Below, in pieces: positions 12,665 through 24,155 of a stretch of DNA of 39,528 bases (the first letter of the stretch is position 1; every line of letters begins with the position of its first letter). Where the stretch lies: the NCBI RefSeq assembly GCF_000702785.1, contig NZ_JNJV01000006.1, positions 1 through 39,528 on the forward strand. The letters run 5' to 3'. Origin of the DNA: Mycoplasmopsis primatum ATCC 25948. GTDB taxonomy: Bacteria; Bacillota_I; Bacilli_A; Mycoplasmatales; Metamycoplasmataceae. Position numbers and translations under genes: made by a program. The notes beneath the pieces are model-generated. The model had not been told where the DNA came from. It worked only from the letters and a program-made list of their open reading frames with translations, and did not search any database.

Positions 12665-13228
12665 TTAAAAAATATCGCCAAATTTAGCATCTCACGGATT
12701 TTGTTTATTGATGCGATCGATAAATAATTTGCCTTCTAAATGGTCTAATTCATGTTGTGCTACAATTGCGGGATAGCCCCTAAGATCAAATCTCTTGACT
12801 TTTTTTTCAAAATAAGAATAAGCCTCAATGACTATTCTGCTATAGCGATATACATAACCTTCTTGATTGGGAATTTCTTCGCCGACACTAAGGCATCCTT
12901 CTCCATCAGATAGTGCAATTTTAGCACTACTAGTAGCAATAATTTTAGGATTAAAAAGCACATCTCTAAAAGGTTTATCATTACTATTAACCGAAACATT
13001 TTCATTAACATTTATATAAAAAACTCTTTTTGGAATGCCATATTGAATAGCCGCTACTCCAACACCTGCTCTAAATTTAGAATCTTCTTGTTGACTGTCA
13101 TCAATATGATAAATCATTTTTTCAGCCAGTTCGATATCCTCGTTAGTTAAGGGAATAGGAACTTCGACTGATTTTTGCCTTAAAATCTTTTTAGGCAATT
13201 CAATTATTTCAACATCATATGTTTTCAT
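12665..13228 (-). CDS. def: Peptide deformylase
   Basis: A 187-residue metalloenzyme that removes the formyl group from nascent N-terminal methionine. All three family motifs are intact: GVGVAAIQ (55-62), EGCLSV (110-115, Cys metal ligand) and HELDH (159-163). The insertion between motifs 1 and 2 fits type II enzymes of Gram-positives. The C-terminus continues through a TGA-Trp (NPWDAKFGDIF). The ATG at 13228 has no Shine-Dalgarno but a TATAAT 7 nt upstream (13241-13236), so it is probably leaderless. Followed by the CvpA-like membrane protein; divergent from rsmD. Confidence 0.96.
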
Positions 13229-13235
13229 AGTTTAA

Positions 13236-13241
13236 ATTATA
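13236..13241 (-). promoter_or_regulatory. def promoter -10 box (leaderless)
   Basis: TATAAT on the minus strand with exactly 7 nt to the def ATG and no ribosome-binding site in between. The -35 region is poor. Transcription should begin at or within a base or two of the start codon. Confidence 0.5.
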
Positions 13242-13299
13242 ATATTAAAAGTGTTATTTAAGATTAAATTTAAATATGAATGCATAACAAAGGACTAAA

Positions 13300-13845
13300 A
13301 TGAGAATAATTTCAGGTAAATTTCGTCACAGATTAATTGACTGACCTAAGTCAAAAGATATAAGACCAACAATGGATAAAGTAAGAGAAGCCATTTTTTC
13401 ATCTATTAGAAACAATATAGAAGGCTCTGTGGTTTTAGACCTTTTTGGTGGTTCAGGCTCAATGGGAATTGAAGCTATTAGCAATGGAGCAGCTAAGGCA
13501 ATAATAATTGATAACAGTATACAAGCAGTTAATGTTATAAAAAGTAATATTGCAAGTTTGCAAATAACAAACATAGATGTATTTAAAACTGATGCTGCTA
13601 CTTTTTTAACTAATAAAGTTGGTATGGAGTTTGACTACATTTTTATAGACCCACCATATAATAAATTTGATTTGTTAAACGAATGCTTAGCGTTGATTGA
13701 ACGTGGAAATTTTTTAAGTAAGTATGGTTATATTATTATTGAAACAAATGAGACGTCAAAAATTACGATTCCCCCTAATTTAATGGTTCAAAAAACAAAA
13801 AAATATGGCAAGACATTTATTATTTATCTTAGCCATATTAACTAA
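13300..13845 (+). CDS. rsmD: 16S rRNA (guanine966-N2)-methyltransferase
   Basis: A 181-residue SAM-dependent methyltransferase of the RsmD family, which modifies G966 of 16S rRNA. It begins MRIISGKFRHR, has the RPTMDKVREAIFS family block (22-34), the SAM loop DLFGGSGSMG (47-56) and the catalytic IDPPY (116-120). The ATG at 13300 has AAAGGA; the open frame up to an internal ATG hides a TGA-Trp at residue 15. Its stop codon overlaps the stop of the convergent membrane protein gene by 4 nt. Confidence 0.93.
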
Positions 13846-14840
13846 ATTAGTGCTGATGTATGAAGCATAATTTGTGTAATTAATCACGCATGATTTAGTA
13901 ATGTAGAAGTAACATCTGATGAATTTTTGACGCTAAATAACTCGTTTTGAGTATTTAGTCAGATATAAATTCTTTGTTTTTGAGCATTGTAGAAAAATCC
14001 AAATTTGTTTTGAATTAATCTAAACTCTTTTGAAAAATCTTTTAGTTCATTGATTTTTTCTTTATTTACTAAATCACTAGTAGCATATAAATCAAGTTCA
14101 TCATCTAATTTAACAAATTCAGAACCTAATTTTTGTATAGCTTCCTTGCTTGATTCACTTTGGTACATTCCATATAAACTAATGTGTTGATCTTCTTTGA
14201 GAATGCATTCAAAAACAAGGGCTGTTTCTTGTATCTTATTATCTTTTAAGATTTTAGCTTCCTGAATAGTTCATTCATTACCGTTATCTTTATCAGTTAA
14301 TACTATCACTTTTGATGAATTTTGAATCACCATTTTATCTTCTGGCCTATATAAGCCTTCTACAATCTTTTCACATGATTCTATATTTATGTCGTTTGAA
14401 TCGGTTGGCGCACTTTTTAATGTTATATTATTGAAGTTAAATATTGTTGATAAGGTTTCATCAAAATTTATTTTTTTGTATGCTTCTTGTCTCATTTTAA
14501 ATCTACTTGAAAAAAATAGCGACAAAACATAAGCACCAACCAGCGTAAAAATTATTATGAGAGCAAAAAATACTCAGCTAAGAATTCTAGCGACAGAAGA
14601 CATCTCAGTAGAACCAGCAACCTTCCAAAAATCTATTTTATAAATAACAATTAATGGTACTAATAATAATACTCCAATAAGGAAAGCGACTATCGCAATT
14701 ATAAAAAACATAAATGTTTTCTTAGCAATTGGTTCTTTCCGTTCTTTAATCATAGATTTAAAAATATCTTTTGATTTAACATTAAGATCTTTTTGAATTT
14801 GGTCGTATTGTTGCCCCATATTAGAAGTTGATGTTGTCAT
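13842..14840 (-). CDS. Two-TM membrane protein, DUF3137-like
   Basis: A 332-residue protein with a charged, helical N-terminus (1-40), two hydrophobic spans (about 42-66 and 87-110) and a large soluble C-terminal domain. The tail segment FVKLDDELDLYATSDLV followed by an aromatic/hydrophobic strand (KFGFFYNAQKQRIYIWL) resembles DUF3137 proteins. No catalytic motif is seen. The ATG at 14840 has AGGAGAA. It shares its layout with the product of 33679-34947 and the two may be paralogues. Its stop overlaps that of rsmD. Function unknown. Confidence 0.7.
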
Positions 14841-14908
14841 ATTTATATTCTCCTAATCATAAAATATTATTAATATAAAGAATTTTAGCACTATTAATAT
14901 TTTTAAAT

Positions 14909-14950
14909 AAAAATAACTTGATATATGCTTGAGCATTTCACAAGTTATTT
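14909..14950 (-). terminator. Terminator after the MATE gene
   Basis: AAATAACTTG (14911-14920) pairs with CAAGTTATTT (14941-14950) 25 nt past the MATE stop; the minus-strand downstream side is T-rich. It could also act on the plus strand, where T runs follow as well. Confidence 0.6.
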
Positions 14951-14974
14951 TATATTTTTTGACTATAAAACAAT

Positions 14975-16777
14975 TTAATTTGTTAATTTAGCACTTTGAT
15001 TTTCTATAACTTTTTCAGGTCATTCAAGTGCTTCAGCATCTTCAAAAAATCTATGTTCTATTTTTCTACTTCAACTAACTTTTGTAGCATCAATCTTAGG
15101 TAGTTTCTTAAACACAAATCATCACGAAAAACCTAGCAAGAAGGATGATGATAATAAACAGTTAAATACAAAAGAACCAAAAATTATTCAATTTGATATT
15201 TCTTTATTGCCTGTATTTTTAAACACTCCATAAGCAATACCATAACTAATAGGAATTACTATTGCAAATGAAATGAAGTTTTCAAATGCTGATGAGAAAA
15301 TAGTTTTTTCAACGTCATTAGCACCTTGAAAAGCAAGTAATGAACTAATCGATAATGAAACCGCAAGTATTCTTAATGTTGTTACTCTAATAAATGTAGC
15401 AGTTCCAACTGCCATGCTTTCTTCAACATTAAGAACCCATAATCATAAATTGTTTGCCGTTGCAGCAACAAAAACATAAACTGTTACTGAATATAATATA
15501 GCTATAAACATCGTTCATAAATACACTTGTTTGCAACGGTCAAATTTTCTTAGAGTGTAATTATATGAGAACAAGCTTCTAGCTCCATCATTAATACCAA
15601 ATATTGAACTTAAAAATAGTGAAACAATCGGCTGCCCTTTTGCTCAGTAAAATTGGAAATACTCAGGCATAGCAAAATGCGACTTAGCAATAATAAGATT
15701 CATTATAGCGAAAGAAATTCCAATTCCAAATGATCTTAAAAAGCCGCCAAGTCCAAGCAAGAATATAGGGCCAAGTAATTTTTTATTAAATTTAAATTTA
15801 AATAAATGACTTAATGATAGTCACGATTTTTGTTGCTTTTCTTTAATTGCTATATAAATTGTATATGCTCCCACATTAAATAATCATCCAATTATAGTAG
15901 CAATTACACCACCAAGAACTCCCATTTTAAGTGGAATAATAAAGACAGCATCAAGAGCTATATTAATAACATTAGCTGCAATACCGCATATCATCACATA
16001 AGTGTTATAGCCTTCTGAACGAATAAAATATGATAAATATAAAGTTAAACCTTGTAATATGGTTCCGCCCGCATAAATATAAATATATTGTTCAGCTCAT
16101 TTAACACTTAATTTATGCGCAGCATCATAAAAATCTTGCAATTCAGCAGGGTTTATATTAGCGCTTTGGGCAATATTTTCATTAATTTTAGTTCTCCCAG
16201 CTAGCTGATTAACTAAGCCTGATCATACAAAAGTAAATGAAATCATTGTAGCTATTAAGGAAAGTATAACAGTACATCAAAACATTGTTGCTCATAAATC
16301 TTTTCCTGTTTTTTCCAATTTTTTGCCAATGCACTTAGTGTAATAGATGGAAGCACCGACAGGCACTAAAAACACAATTGCATTGGAAAAGATAATTAAT
16401 GAACCAAAAGATGCTGATGTCGTAGAAACCACACTATTAGCTGTTATTGCTGCTAATTTAGGCATATTCATGGCCACTGCCTGGTTATTGTAGGCATCAA
16501 GCATCGTCTGATATTCCTTAAACATTACATCCTTACCATTAAGATGCAATGCCATATTCATAAATTGAATAATTTCGCTATCAGCATTGCCAAAAACATT
16601 TCTATTTTTTGGTGCGAATTGCAATATAAATATTTGGTCAATAAATGAATATAAACCAACCATCATAGCGGTTAATAAACCCGGAATAGCTACTATTCAA
16701 ATAGCTTTTTTAACAGCTGTTTGACCAAATAATTTCTCGGCATGTTCTTGTTTATTTGCATGTTTAGTTTTTTCCAC
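14975..16777 (-). CDS. MATE family efflux transporter
   Basis: A 600-residue polytopic membrane protein resembling multidrug and toxin extrusion transporters: a first span (IVAIPGLLTAMMVGLYSF) ending in the IDQIFI segment, a VPVGASIYYTKCIGKKLEK block like the GAS...G.G motif after TM2, and a repeated second half with GLGGFLRSFGIGIS. At 600 residues it is longer than the usual 440-480; the excess includes a hydrophilic stretch of about 70 residues between the first two spans and long loops and tail. The start is a GTG at 16777 with AAAGGTGG 5 nt upstream; no in-frame ATG fits. Several TGA-Trp. Substrate unknown. Confidence 0.75.
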
Positions 16778-16863
16778 TTTAGCCACCTTTCTAAATTATT
16801 ATTTGTACTTAATTAGTTAATAATTAAGTTTTTATTATAAATCAAATAAAGGAACATAAAAAA

Positions 16864-16893
16864 TAAAAAACACCAAAATAAAATATATTTTGG
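16864..16893 (-). terminator. Terminator of mnmG-rlmH
   Basis: CCAAAATA (16873-16880) pairs with TATTTTGG (16886-16893), loop of 5; on the minus strand a TGTTTTTTATTTT tract follows. It lies 30 nt after the rlmH stop. Confidence 0.7.
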
Positions 16894-16922
16894 CATCTAT
16901 CTTTTTAGCATAAAAAAGCATG

Positions 16923-17375
16923 CTACTTATGATATTTAGTGTTATTCAATATCATAAAACCTCTATAAATTTGCTCAATTAGCATAATTCTAAATAATTG
17001 GTGCGGAAAAGTCATTTTTGAAAAAGATATTTTTAAACATTTATTAAATTGTTTTTCATCAACACCATCAGAGCCACCTATAATAAAAGTTAAATTTTTA
17101 TTTTGATTTTCTTTTAATAAATTTGCAAATTTTTCTGATTCAATCTGATTGCCTTGCATTGATAAAAGCACAACTAATGAATTAGAAGAGATTTTATCTA
17201 AAATCAATTTTGTTTCCTTGCTTTTTTTGCTTTCAATATTTTTCTCATCGCTTAATTCTTTAATCTCTATAATTGATAGTTCACAAAAACGATTAACTTG
17301 TTTTTGATATTCTTCAAAAAGTTTATTAAATATAGGGCTGAGCGAGCCAACAGCAATAATCTTTATTTTAGTCAT
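16923..17375 (-). CDS. rlmH: 23S rRNA (pseudouridine1915-N3)-methyltransferase
   Basis: A 150-residue SPOUT-class methyltransferase that modifies pseudouridine 1915 in helix 69 of 23S rRNA. The family signatures FIIGGSDGV (about 96-104) and the C-terminal trefoil-knot segment FPHQLFRIMLIEQIYRGFMI are plain, ending in TKYHK as usual for the family. Its ATG overlaps the mnmG stop (TAATG), so translation is coupled. Confidence 0.95.
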   Translation of the reverse strand: MTKIKIIAVGSLSPIFNKLFEEYQKQVNRFCELSIIEIKELSDEKNIESKKSKETKLILDKISSNSLVVLLSMQGNQIESEKFANLLKENQNKNLTFIIGGSDGVDEKQFNKCLKISFSKMTFPHQLFRIMLIEQIYRGFMILNNTKYHK

Positions 17376-19204
17376 TATTTATTTCTTTTTGTTTCTAAAT
17401 GAAACATTAACATTTGAATATCAGCAGGGTTAATACCACTAATTCTACTTGCTTGCCCTATTGTCGAAGGACGTATTTTTTCAAATTTTTGTCTAGCTTC
17501 AATTGCAATATTTTTTACATCACTATAATTAATATCGTCTGGTATTTTATAATTTTCCAATCTCACAACTTTATTAGCATCGCTTTTTTGTTTTTCTATG
17601 TAGCCATATAACCTAACCATAATAGTTAATTCTTCAAGATATGGAAAATTAGGTCTGACATCAAACGGATCAACATCTGGTCGTGATAAAACATTCAATA
17701 ATGTAGACCCATTTGTTATATTATATTTTTGAGCAAGTAAACTTTTGCCTGATAAATGTTCATTATGTAATTTTTGAATTTCTTCATCAATAAGCTTATA
17801 TTTATCGATAATTTTTTGATAATCAGTTTCGCTTATCATACCTGTTTTATAGGCATATTCACACAATCTTTCGTCTGCATTATCATTTCTTAAAAGTAAT
17901 CTATATTCAGCTCTTGATGTTAGCATTCTGTAAGGTTCTTTTGTGCCTTTTGTCACTAAATCATCAATTAATACGCCAATATAGCCGTGATTACGTAATA
18001 TCACAATTGGTTGTTGATTTTCTAATTTTAAGGCTGCATTAATGCCAGCGATTAAACCTTGTGCTGCTGCTTCTTCATAACCACTAGTGCCATTAATTTG
18101 GCCTGCTGTAAATAAATTGGGAACTATTTTTGTTTCAAGCGAGCTTTTAAGTTGTAATGGATCAATAGCATCATATTCAATGGAATAAGCTCATTTTTGA
18201 ACTCTTGCATTTTTAAGTCCAGGAATAGATTTAATCATTAATTCTTGTACTTCTACTGGCATCGATGTAGAAAAGCCATTAACATAAGTTATAGAACCAT
18301 CTGCCGTTTCAGGTTCAAAGAAAATTTGATGTCTTTCTTTATCCGGAAACTTCACAATTTTGTCTTCTACTGATGGACAATAACGTGGCCCAATTCCTTT
18401 GATTAAGCCTGAGTACATAGCTGATTTATGAATATTTTTTCTAATTATTTCATGTGTTTCGGGTGTTGTATAAGTTAAATAACAAGCAATCTGTTTAGGC
18501 ATTTTAACATTCGATCGTGATGAAAAAGATAAATTGATATCACTGAGAACTTCTTGTTCAACCTCATCATAATTGATTGAATCAGAATAAATTCTTGGAG
18601 GTGTACCGGTTTTTAATCTTTGAATAGTAAAACCTAACTTCTCTAATGATTTACTTAAATTTAAAGTAGTTTTTTCATTATCCGGTCCACTAACAGTAGT
18701 TACATCTCCTCTAAGGATCCTTGAATTCATATATGTGCCAGTTGTTATTACACATACTTTTGCTTCTATTAAGCCATTATCTTTTGTGATTATCCCTTTA
18801 AAATTGCCTTCTTGGTCAATTACGATTTCTTCTGCTGAATCTTCAAGTAAATCTAAATTGGGTTGTTTAAGAACATATTCATAAATGATTTGTGAATACT
18901 TTTCTTTATCAATTTGAGCGCGCAAGGCTCTAACTGCTGGACCTTTTGACAAATTAAGCATCTTAAGCTGTATCATAGCTAAATCAGCTCATAAGCCTTG
19001 CATACCGCCAAGAGCATCAATTTCTCTTGTTATAATACCTTTTGCTGGTCCACCGATTGAAGGATTGCATGGCATCATGCCAAGTCTCTTAGTATTAAAT
19101 GATATTAACAGTGTATTATGACCTTTGTGAGATAAAGCGAAGGCTACTTCTAATCCGGCATGACCGCCGCCCACGACTATTGCTTCATATTTATTTTTAA
19201 TCAT
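17375..19204 (-). CDS. mnmG: tRNA uridine 5-carboxymethylaminomethyl enzyme MnmG
   Basis: A 609-residue FAD-dependent subunit of the MnmE-MnmG complex that modifies U34 of certain tRNAs. Seen are the FAD-binding [10 protein letters not shown] (11-20), [14 protein letters not shown] (48-61) with its conserved Cys, RLKTGTPPR, the second Cys region [11 protein letters not shown], and the C-terminal helical domain ending [14 protein letters not shown]. Full length. Trp codons are TGA. The start ATG at 19204 lacks a Shine-Dalgarno; a TAAAAT lies 9 nt upstream. It overlaps rlmH by one base. A mnmE partner is not in this window. Confidence 0.97.
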
Positions 19205-19213
19205 AGCAAGACA

Positions 19214-19219
19214 ATTTTA
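19214..19219 (-). promoter_or_regulatory. Possible mnmG -10 box
   Basis: TAAAAT on the minus strand, 9 nt before the mnmG ATG, with no ribosome-binding site between. The -35 is not recognisable. The rest of the 225-bp divergent mnmG-dnaE region (19205-19429) is AT-rich with no gene seen. Confidence 0.3.
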
Positions 19220-19394
19220 ATACATTTTAATGTTTTGACTTATGATTTGATAATGATACAAACTTTTAAAATTAATATTTTTAGAAATGGATACTTAATA
19301 TTATTAAAATTATATTAGCGTCATAAACGATTAATTTACTAAAAGCTAAAAGGTTATTATTAATATAAATAGAATAAAAATATTTTTGCCTTTA

Positions 19395-19423
19395 TTGTGT
19401 ATTACTTAATAATTAACTATAAT
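19395..19423 (+). promoter_or_regulatory. dnaE promoter, leaderless
   Basis: TTGTGT (19395-19400), a 17-nt spacer and TATAAT (19418-19423), followed after only 6 nt by the dnaE ATG at 19430. No Shine-Dalgarno exists. The expected transcription start coincides with the start codon. Confidence 0.55.
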
Positions 19424-19429
19424 AAAAAC

Positions 19430-22354
19430 ATGTTGAAATTTGAAGATTTATATAACACCACTGAATACTCTTTTTTAGATTCGCTTATAAAAGTTGAAGA
19501 GTTAGTTTTGCTGTCTAAAAAACACAATAGGAGAGCGGTAGCATTAACTGACCATAATAATATGTTCGCTTTGGGTGAATTTTTAAAATGTTGTTCTAAA
19601 TATGACATTAAACCTATTATTGGCGTAGATTTAGATGTTGAAGATTATCGATTTATTTTGTTAGCTAAAAACATAAATGGTTTCAAAAAAATAAACACGT
19701 TAATTCTTAAAAAGTCACAAGGTGAATTAAGCATCGATGATATTAAAATAGATGATGTTTTTATTATTGATCACCCAACCAAGGGTCTTTTTGCTAAAAC
19801 AAAAAATAATGAATTGTCCACTTTAGATAATTATTTTGTTGTTTCTACTGACACATCAATTCCAAATGCTATTTTTGTTAAAGAAAATAAATTAATAAAT
19901 ATGGAAGATAATGATACATTAAACATAGTTCAAGAGCTGGGCAATAATCAAAAATCTATGCACTTTTTAAACTATTTTGATACCTATCAAATTGATAACA
20001 TACTCCTTGAACGAATTCATAAAATTATTGATGAATGTAATGTTGTTTTTCCAAAAAAAGAACTTCATTTAGCTTCATTTTGCAACAGCGAAAATGAAAA
20101 TGAACAATTATTTATTAAAAAAATAAATGAGGGTTTGCAAAAACATAGAAAAGAGTTATCACCTTATCAAACCATTGTGAGTGAAAGAGTGAAATACGAG
20201 TCTTCAGTTATCAAAAAATTAGGTTTTATTAACTACTTTTTAATAATTGCTGACTTAGTTGATTATGCTAAAAGTAAGAATATTTCAGTTGGCCCAGGGC
20301 GTGGTAGTGCTGCTGGATCAATAATTAGCTACTTACTTGGAATTACAAAAATTAATCCACTCAAATACGGTTTATTTTTTGAAAGATTTTTAAATATAGA
20401 AAAAATTAGCTGACCTGATATTGATATTGATATTCAAGATGATAGAAGAGATGAATTATTTACATATTTGCAAAATAAATATTCAAAAGAAAAAACAGCG
20501 GTTATTTCCACATTTCAAAAAATGGGAACAAAGCAAGCAATACGTGATGCAGGGAGAATCCTAGAAATACCATTAGCTGATATTAATAGAATTAGTAAAT
20601 CTATTAACTCATTTGCTAATTATGAATCAATGGAAGAAGAATATAAAAACAACTTACTTTTCCAAAAAGAAATGAGCAAATTTCCAACACTATATAAGCA
20701 TGCTTCAAAAATGCAAGGTTTGCCTAGACAATATGGCATTCACGCCGCTGGAATAATTATTGCTAAGAGTAATCTTGATAGTTATGTACCAGTTTTTGAA
20801 AATTCATACAAATTTTTACAAGTTCAGGTTCCTATGGAATTTGTCGAAGATTTTGGGCTTTTAAAAATTGATTTATTGGGACTTAAAACGCTAACTGAAA
20901 TTAAGCACATGGAAACGAAAATTACAAATAGAAAACTATTTGATGAATTAGTTGACGACAATCCACAAGAGTTGCAAGATCCAATGGCTATAAACTTATT
21001 AAATAAAGGTTATACAGAAGGCTTATTTCAATTAGAATCAGCTGGCATGAAAAGAACCATCAAACAAGTTGGTATTGAATCATTTGAAGACTTATTTGCT
21101 ATTATTTCTTTATATCGTCCTGGACCAAAAGACTACATACCTGAATATGCTAAGAACAGAAAAAATCCAAAATTGATCGAAAAAATCCATCCACAATATG
21201 ATCAAATAGTCGCTTCTACATATGGCATTATTATTTATCAAGAACAAATTATGAAAATAGCACAAACAGTTGCTGGTATGTCGTTTGCTCAAGCTGATTT
21301 GTTAAGAAAAGCTATTAGTAAGAAAAATGAAATTGAACTAGGAAAATATCGCAAAAATTTTTATGATGGCGGTTTAAAACAGGGTTATTCAGAAAAAACT
21401 CTAAATCAAATTTATAATAAAATTGAAAAATTTGCTCAATATGGTTTTAATAAATCTCATGCTGTATCATATGCTTATTTAACTATGAAAATGGCTTATT
21501 ATAAAGCCAGATATCCGCAAGTTTATTTCAGCGCGCTGATTTCTAATTCTTATGGAGATCAAAAGAAAATTGCTTTATATGTGAATGAACTCAGAAATAT
21601 GAATTTTAGTGTTTTTTCACCCAATATTGTTCAATTTAATAATAGCGCAATCATTAGCGACGGAGACATTTATTTGCCTTTTAATATGATCAAAGGTTTT
21701 GGCACAGAAGGCATTAAAAAGATAGCTCAAGATATCAATGAAAATGGTTCATATAAAAACTTATCTATTTTTGAAATTTTATTACGCCTTAGATTTGCTA
21801 GGATCAAAAATGCTTCACTTGATTTATTAATTAAAGCAAGTGTGTTTAGAAATTTTGGACATCAAAACTATATAAAAGCAATCAATGAATTTATCGAAGA
21901 TGAATATAATCTTTTAAGTAAAAACACTTCATCATATAGCCAAATTAAAAATAATTTAGACTTTGAAGGTTATAAAAATGCTATTGAAAACTTAGCTTCT
22001 GAAATTGAGTGAAATATTGATGAAGAGTCTAAAAATGAAGAAACATTATTAGGCGAAGTTTATAATGCATTTAAAACAGCAAAATATGAAAAAAAATATC
22101 CAAAAAGACTTTCACAAATAGCAAAAGAAAAAGGTATTTTTAAAACTGTTGTTGAAATCATTGATATTAAATTTTTTAAAGATAAAGAATATGTATTAAT
22201 TGAAACAAGAGACACCTCAACAACACAAGCTTTTTTTACTAACAAAAAATCAATGTCGGCGAGAATGCCTATCAAAAAGGGATATTTGGTTGAAATTGAG
22301 ATTAATTCAACAGGTAAAAATCTGATACTTAATTCATGGAAGGAAATAATCTAA
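19430..22354 (+). CDS. dnaE: DNA polymerase III subunit alpha, DnaE type
   Basis: A 974-residue C-family polymerase. The N-terminal PHP domain keeps ALTDHNNM and KPIIGVDLDV, but the metal-binding HxH of active PHP domains (HLHVHSEYS in relatives) reads DLYNTTEYS (residues 4-12), so it is probably inactive. The polymerase core has GPGRGSAAGSIISYLLG and WPDIDIDIQDDRR (328-340, catalytic Asp330 and Asp332, with a TGA-Trp), then LLKIDLLGLKTL. An OB-like C-terminus completes it. In mollicutes this accompanies PolC. The ATG at 19430 is leaderless; an upstream in-frame start would lie within the promoter. Its stop is 1 nt before the exonuclease ATG. Confidence 0.95.
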
Positions 22355-22355
22355 T

Positions 22356-23282
22356 ATGGCTTCTAAAAAAAATTTAATGTTACTAATTGATGGAAATTTT
22401 TTGATGTTCCAGTCATTTTATGCTTCCTATAATCCATATAAACCAGAAGGCACTTTAAAAGCATCAAATGGTGTCACAACTAATGGAGTACACGTATTTT
22501 TGCAAACCATGTTTAAGTTGATGAGAAAATTCCAGCCTAGCCATATGTTTATAGCTTTTGATGCTAAAGGCAAAACAAAAAGACATGAACAATATGAAGA
22601 ATATAAGGCAGGCAGAACAAAAGCACCTGTAATTATTTTTGAGCAGTTTGATTTAATTAAAAAAATTTTAACAGCAATGAATATCAAGTGATATGAAAAA
22701 GTTGGTGATGAAGCAGATGATTTAATTGCAACGGTTGCTACTAAAAATTGTGGTTTTAAAAACTATATTTTTTCAAAAGACAAGGATTTATTGCAATTAG
22801 TTAATGAAAATAATAGCGTTATTAAAGTTAATAAAGATGATAATTATTATCAAAGTTATTCATTGGATACAATTGAAGACTTTAAAGACACTTATGATAT
22901 AAATCCTAGTCAAATACCAGATTATAAGGGTTTGGCTGGAGATTCATCAGATAACCTAAAAGGTGTTCAGGGAATTGGTCCTAAAAAAGCAACAAGTTTA
23001 TTAAATCAATTTAACACACTTGAGGGGATTTATAAAAATATTGAATCAATTAAAGGAAAAACAAAAGAATATTTAATCAATGATAAGGAATCAGCATTTT
23101 TTAGCAAAAAACTAGCAATTTTGAATTGTGATGTCGATATGAATACTAATATTGATGATTTTTTAATTAAACTCAACACTGCTGATGCAGCAAAGATCCT
23201 ATCAGATTATAATTTCACTAATATTTATGATACTTATTTTAGCTATTTTGTCCCTTTTTACGATAAAAAAAGCGCGAAATAA
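22356..23282 (+). CDS. 5'-3' exonuclease (PolA N-terminal-like)
   Basis: A 308-residue flap/5' nuclease homologous to the N-terminal domain of DNA polymerase I, without the polymerase domain, as is usual in mollicutes. Metal-site residues are visible in LIDGNFLMFQSFYA (Asp12), FIAFDAKGKTKRHEQYEEYK, VGDEADDLIA and FSKDKDLLQL; the DNA-binding H3TH motif is GLAGDSSDNLKGVQGIGPKKA. It would remove RNA primers and flaps. It begins 1 nt after the dnaE stop, with AAGGAA inside dnaE, so the two replication genes are coupled. Confidence 0.93.
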
Positions 23283-23308
23283 AATTGCCACGTAGGCAAT
23301 TTTTTATT
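23281..23308. terminator. Bidirectional terminator
   Basis: AAAATTGCC (23281-23289) pairs with GGCAATTTT (23295-23303), loop ACGTA, with T runs on both strands. It serves dnaE-exonuclease on plus and the convergent lipoprotein on minus; the two stop codons lie at its edges. Confidence 0.8.
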
Positions 23309-23996
23309 TCTCAAATTCAATAGTAATTATTTCGTCGCTTGCTAATGGAATACCAATTTTTTCAGCTTTTAATAATGGAATTCCTATTTGGAAAATAATA
23401 GAATATTTACCGTCTTTGACTTGGGCATTTGCTCCATGAGCATGTTCTTCTTTCTCGCCCTTGAATTCGTTTTCATAGACTGTTACTATATCAATCACTT
23501 TTTTATAATTTAATACATTAAGAAGTTTGGCAAATTCATCTGAAAGAGTAGCAACTTGAAAGGCCGATCTTCCTATATATTTTTTAGATGGTGAAGTATA
23601 AACTTGAAGAAAAATATTTGAATTTTTAACTGCTTCCTTAGCTTTTTCAATAACATCAGCATCATTTGTTTTAATAATATTTGTATCTTTTTTTGCTTCT
23701 TTAATAAAGAAATCTATGATTTGTTTGTGAACTTTTTCTAATTCTTTAACTGCTGCTGGACTTTTAGCATCTGCTAATTTTTCAACAGCTGAGTTAATGT
23801 TTTTTAATTCAGCATCATCTTTGTATATATTGTCTTGAGTAATTTTAGCAAAAGCACTTTTTATTTGTTTTACATATTCTTCATATTTTTCATCATAAAA
23901 TTTATTAGTTTCTTTTTTACATGAAACAACACAGAATGGGATAATTGTGCTAGCTGATAATGAGCCAACTAATGGTAATATTTTTTTAAATTTCAT
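23304..23996 (-). CDS. Hypothetical lipoprotein
   Basis: A 230-residue protein with a mycoplasma lipoprotein signal: MKFKK, a hydrophobic core, and a lipobox ending at Cys26 (CVVSC) followed by KKE. The mature N-terminal half is Lys/Asp/Ala-rich and predicted helical; the C-terminal part alternates hydrophobic strands and carries a short HAHGA stretch. I recognise no family. AAGGAG precedes the ATG at 23996. It sits alone between two terminators. Confidence 0.82.
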   Translation of the reverse strand: MKFKKILPLVGSLSASTIIPFCVVSCKKETNKFYDEKYEEYVKQIKSAFAKITQDNIYKDDAELKNINSAVEKLADAKSPAAVKELEKVHKQIIDFFIKEAKKDTNIIKTNDADVIEKAKEAVKNSNIFLQVYTSPSKKYIGRSAFQVATLSDEFAKLLNVLNYKKVIDIVTVYENEFKGEKEEHAHGANAQVKDGKYSIIFQIGIPLLKAEKIGIPLASDEIITIEFEK

Positions 23997-24096
23997 ATCT
24001 TCTCCTTATTTGATAGCTTATTTGATAGCTTGTTAAATTATACTAAAACTATTATTTAAATAATATATAGTCACTGTTCTTAACTGTAAAATGCGA

Positions 24097-24124
24097 TAAA
24101 AAAATTACAAAATTGTAATTTTTA
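24097..24124 (-). terminator. Terminator of rpmG
   Basis: AAAAATTACA (24099-24108) pairs with TGTAATTTTT (24113-24122), loop of 4, followed on the minus strand by more T. It lies 34 nt past the rpmG stop. Confidence 0.75.
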
Positions 24125-24155
24125 ATGTTTGAAAATAAATAAAGTCGAAAACTTA

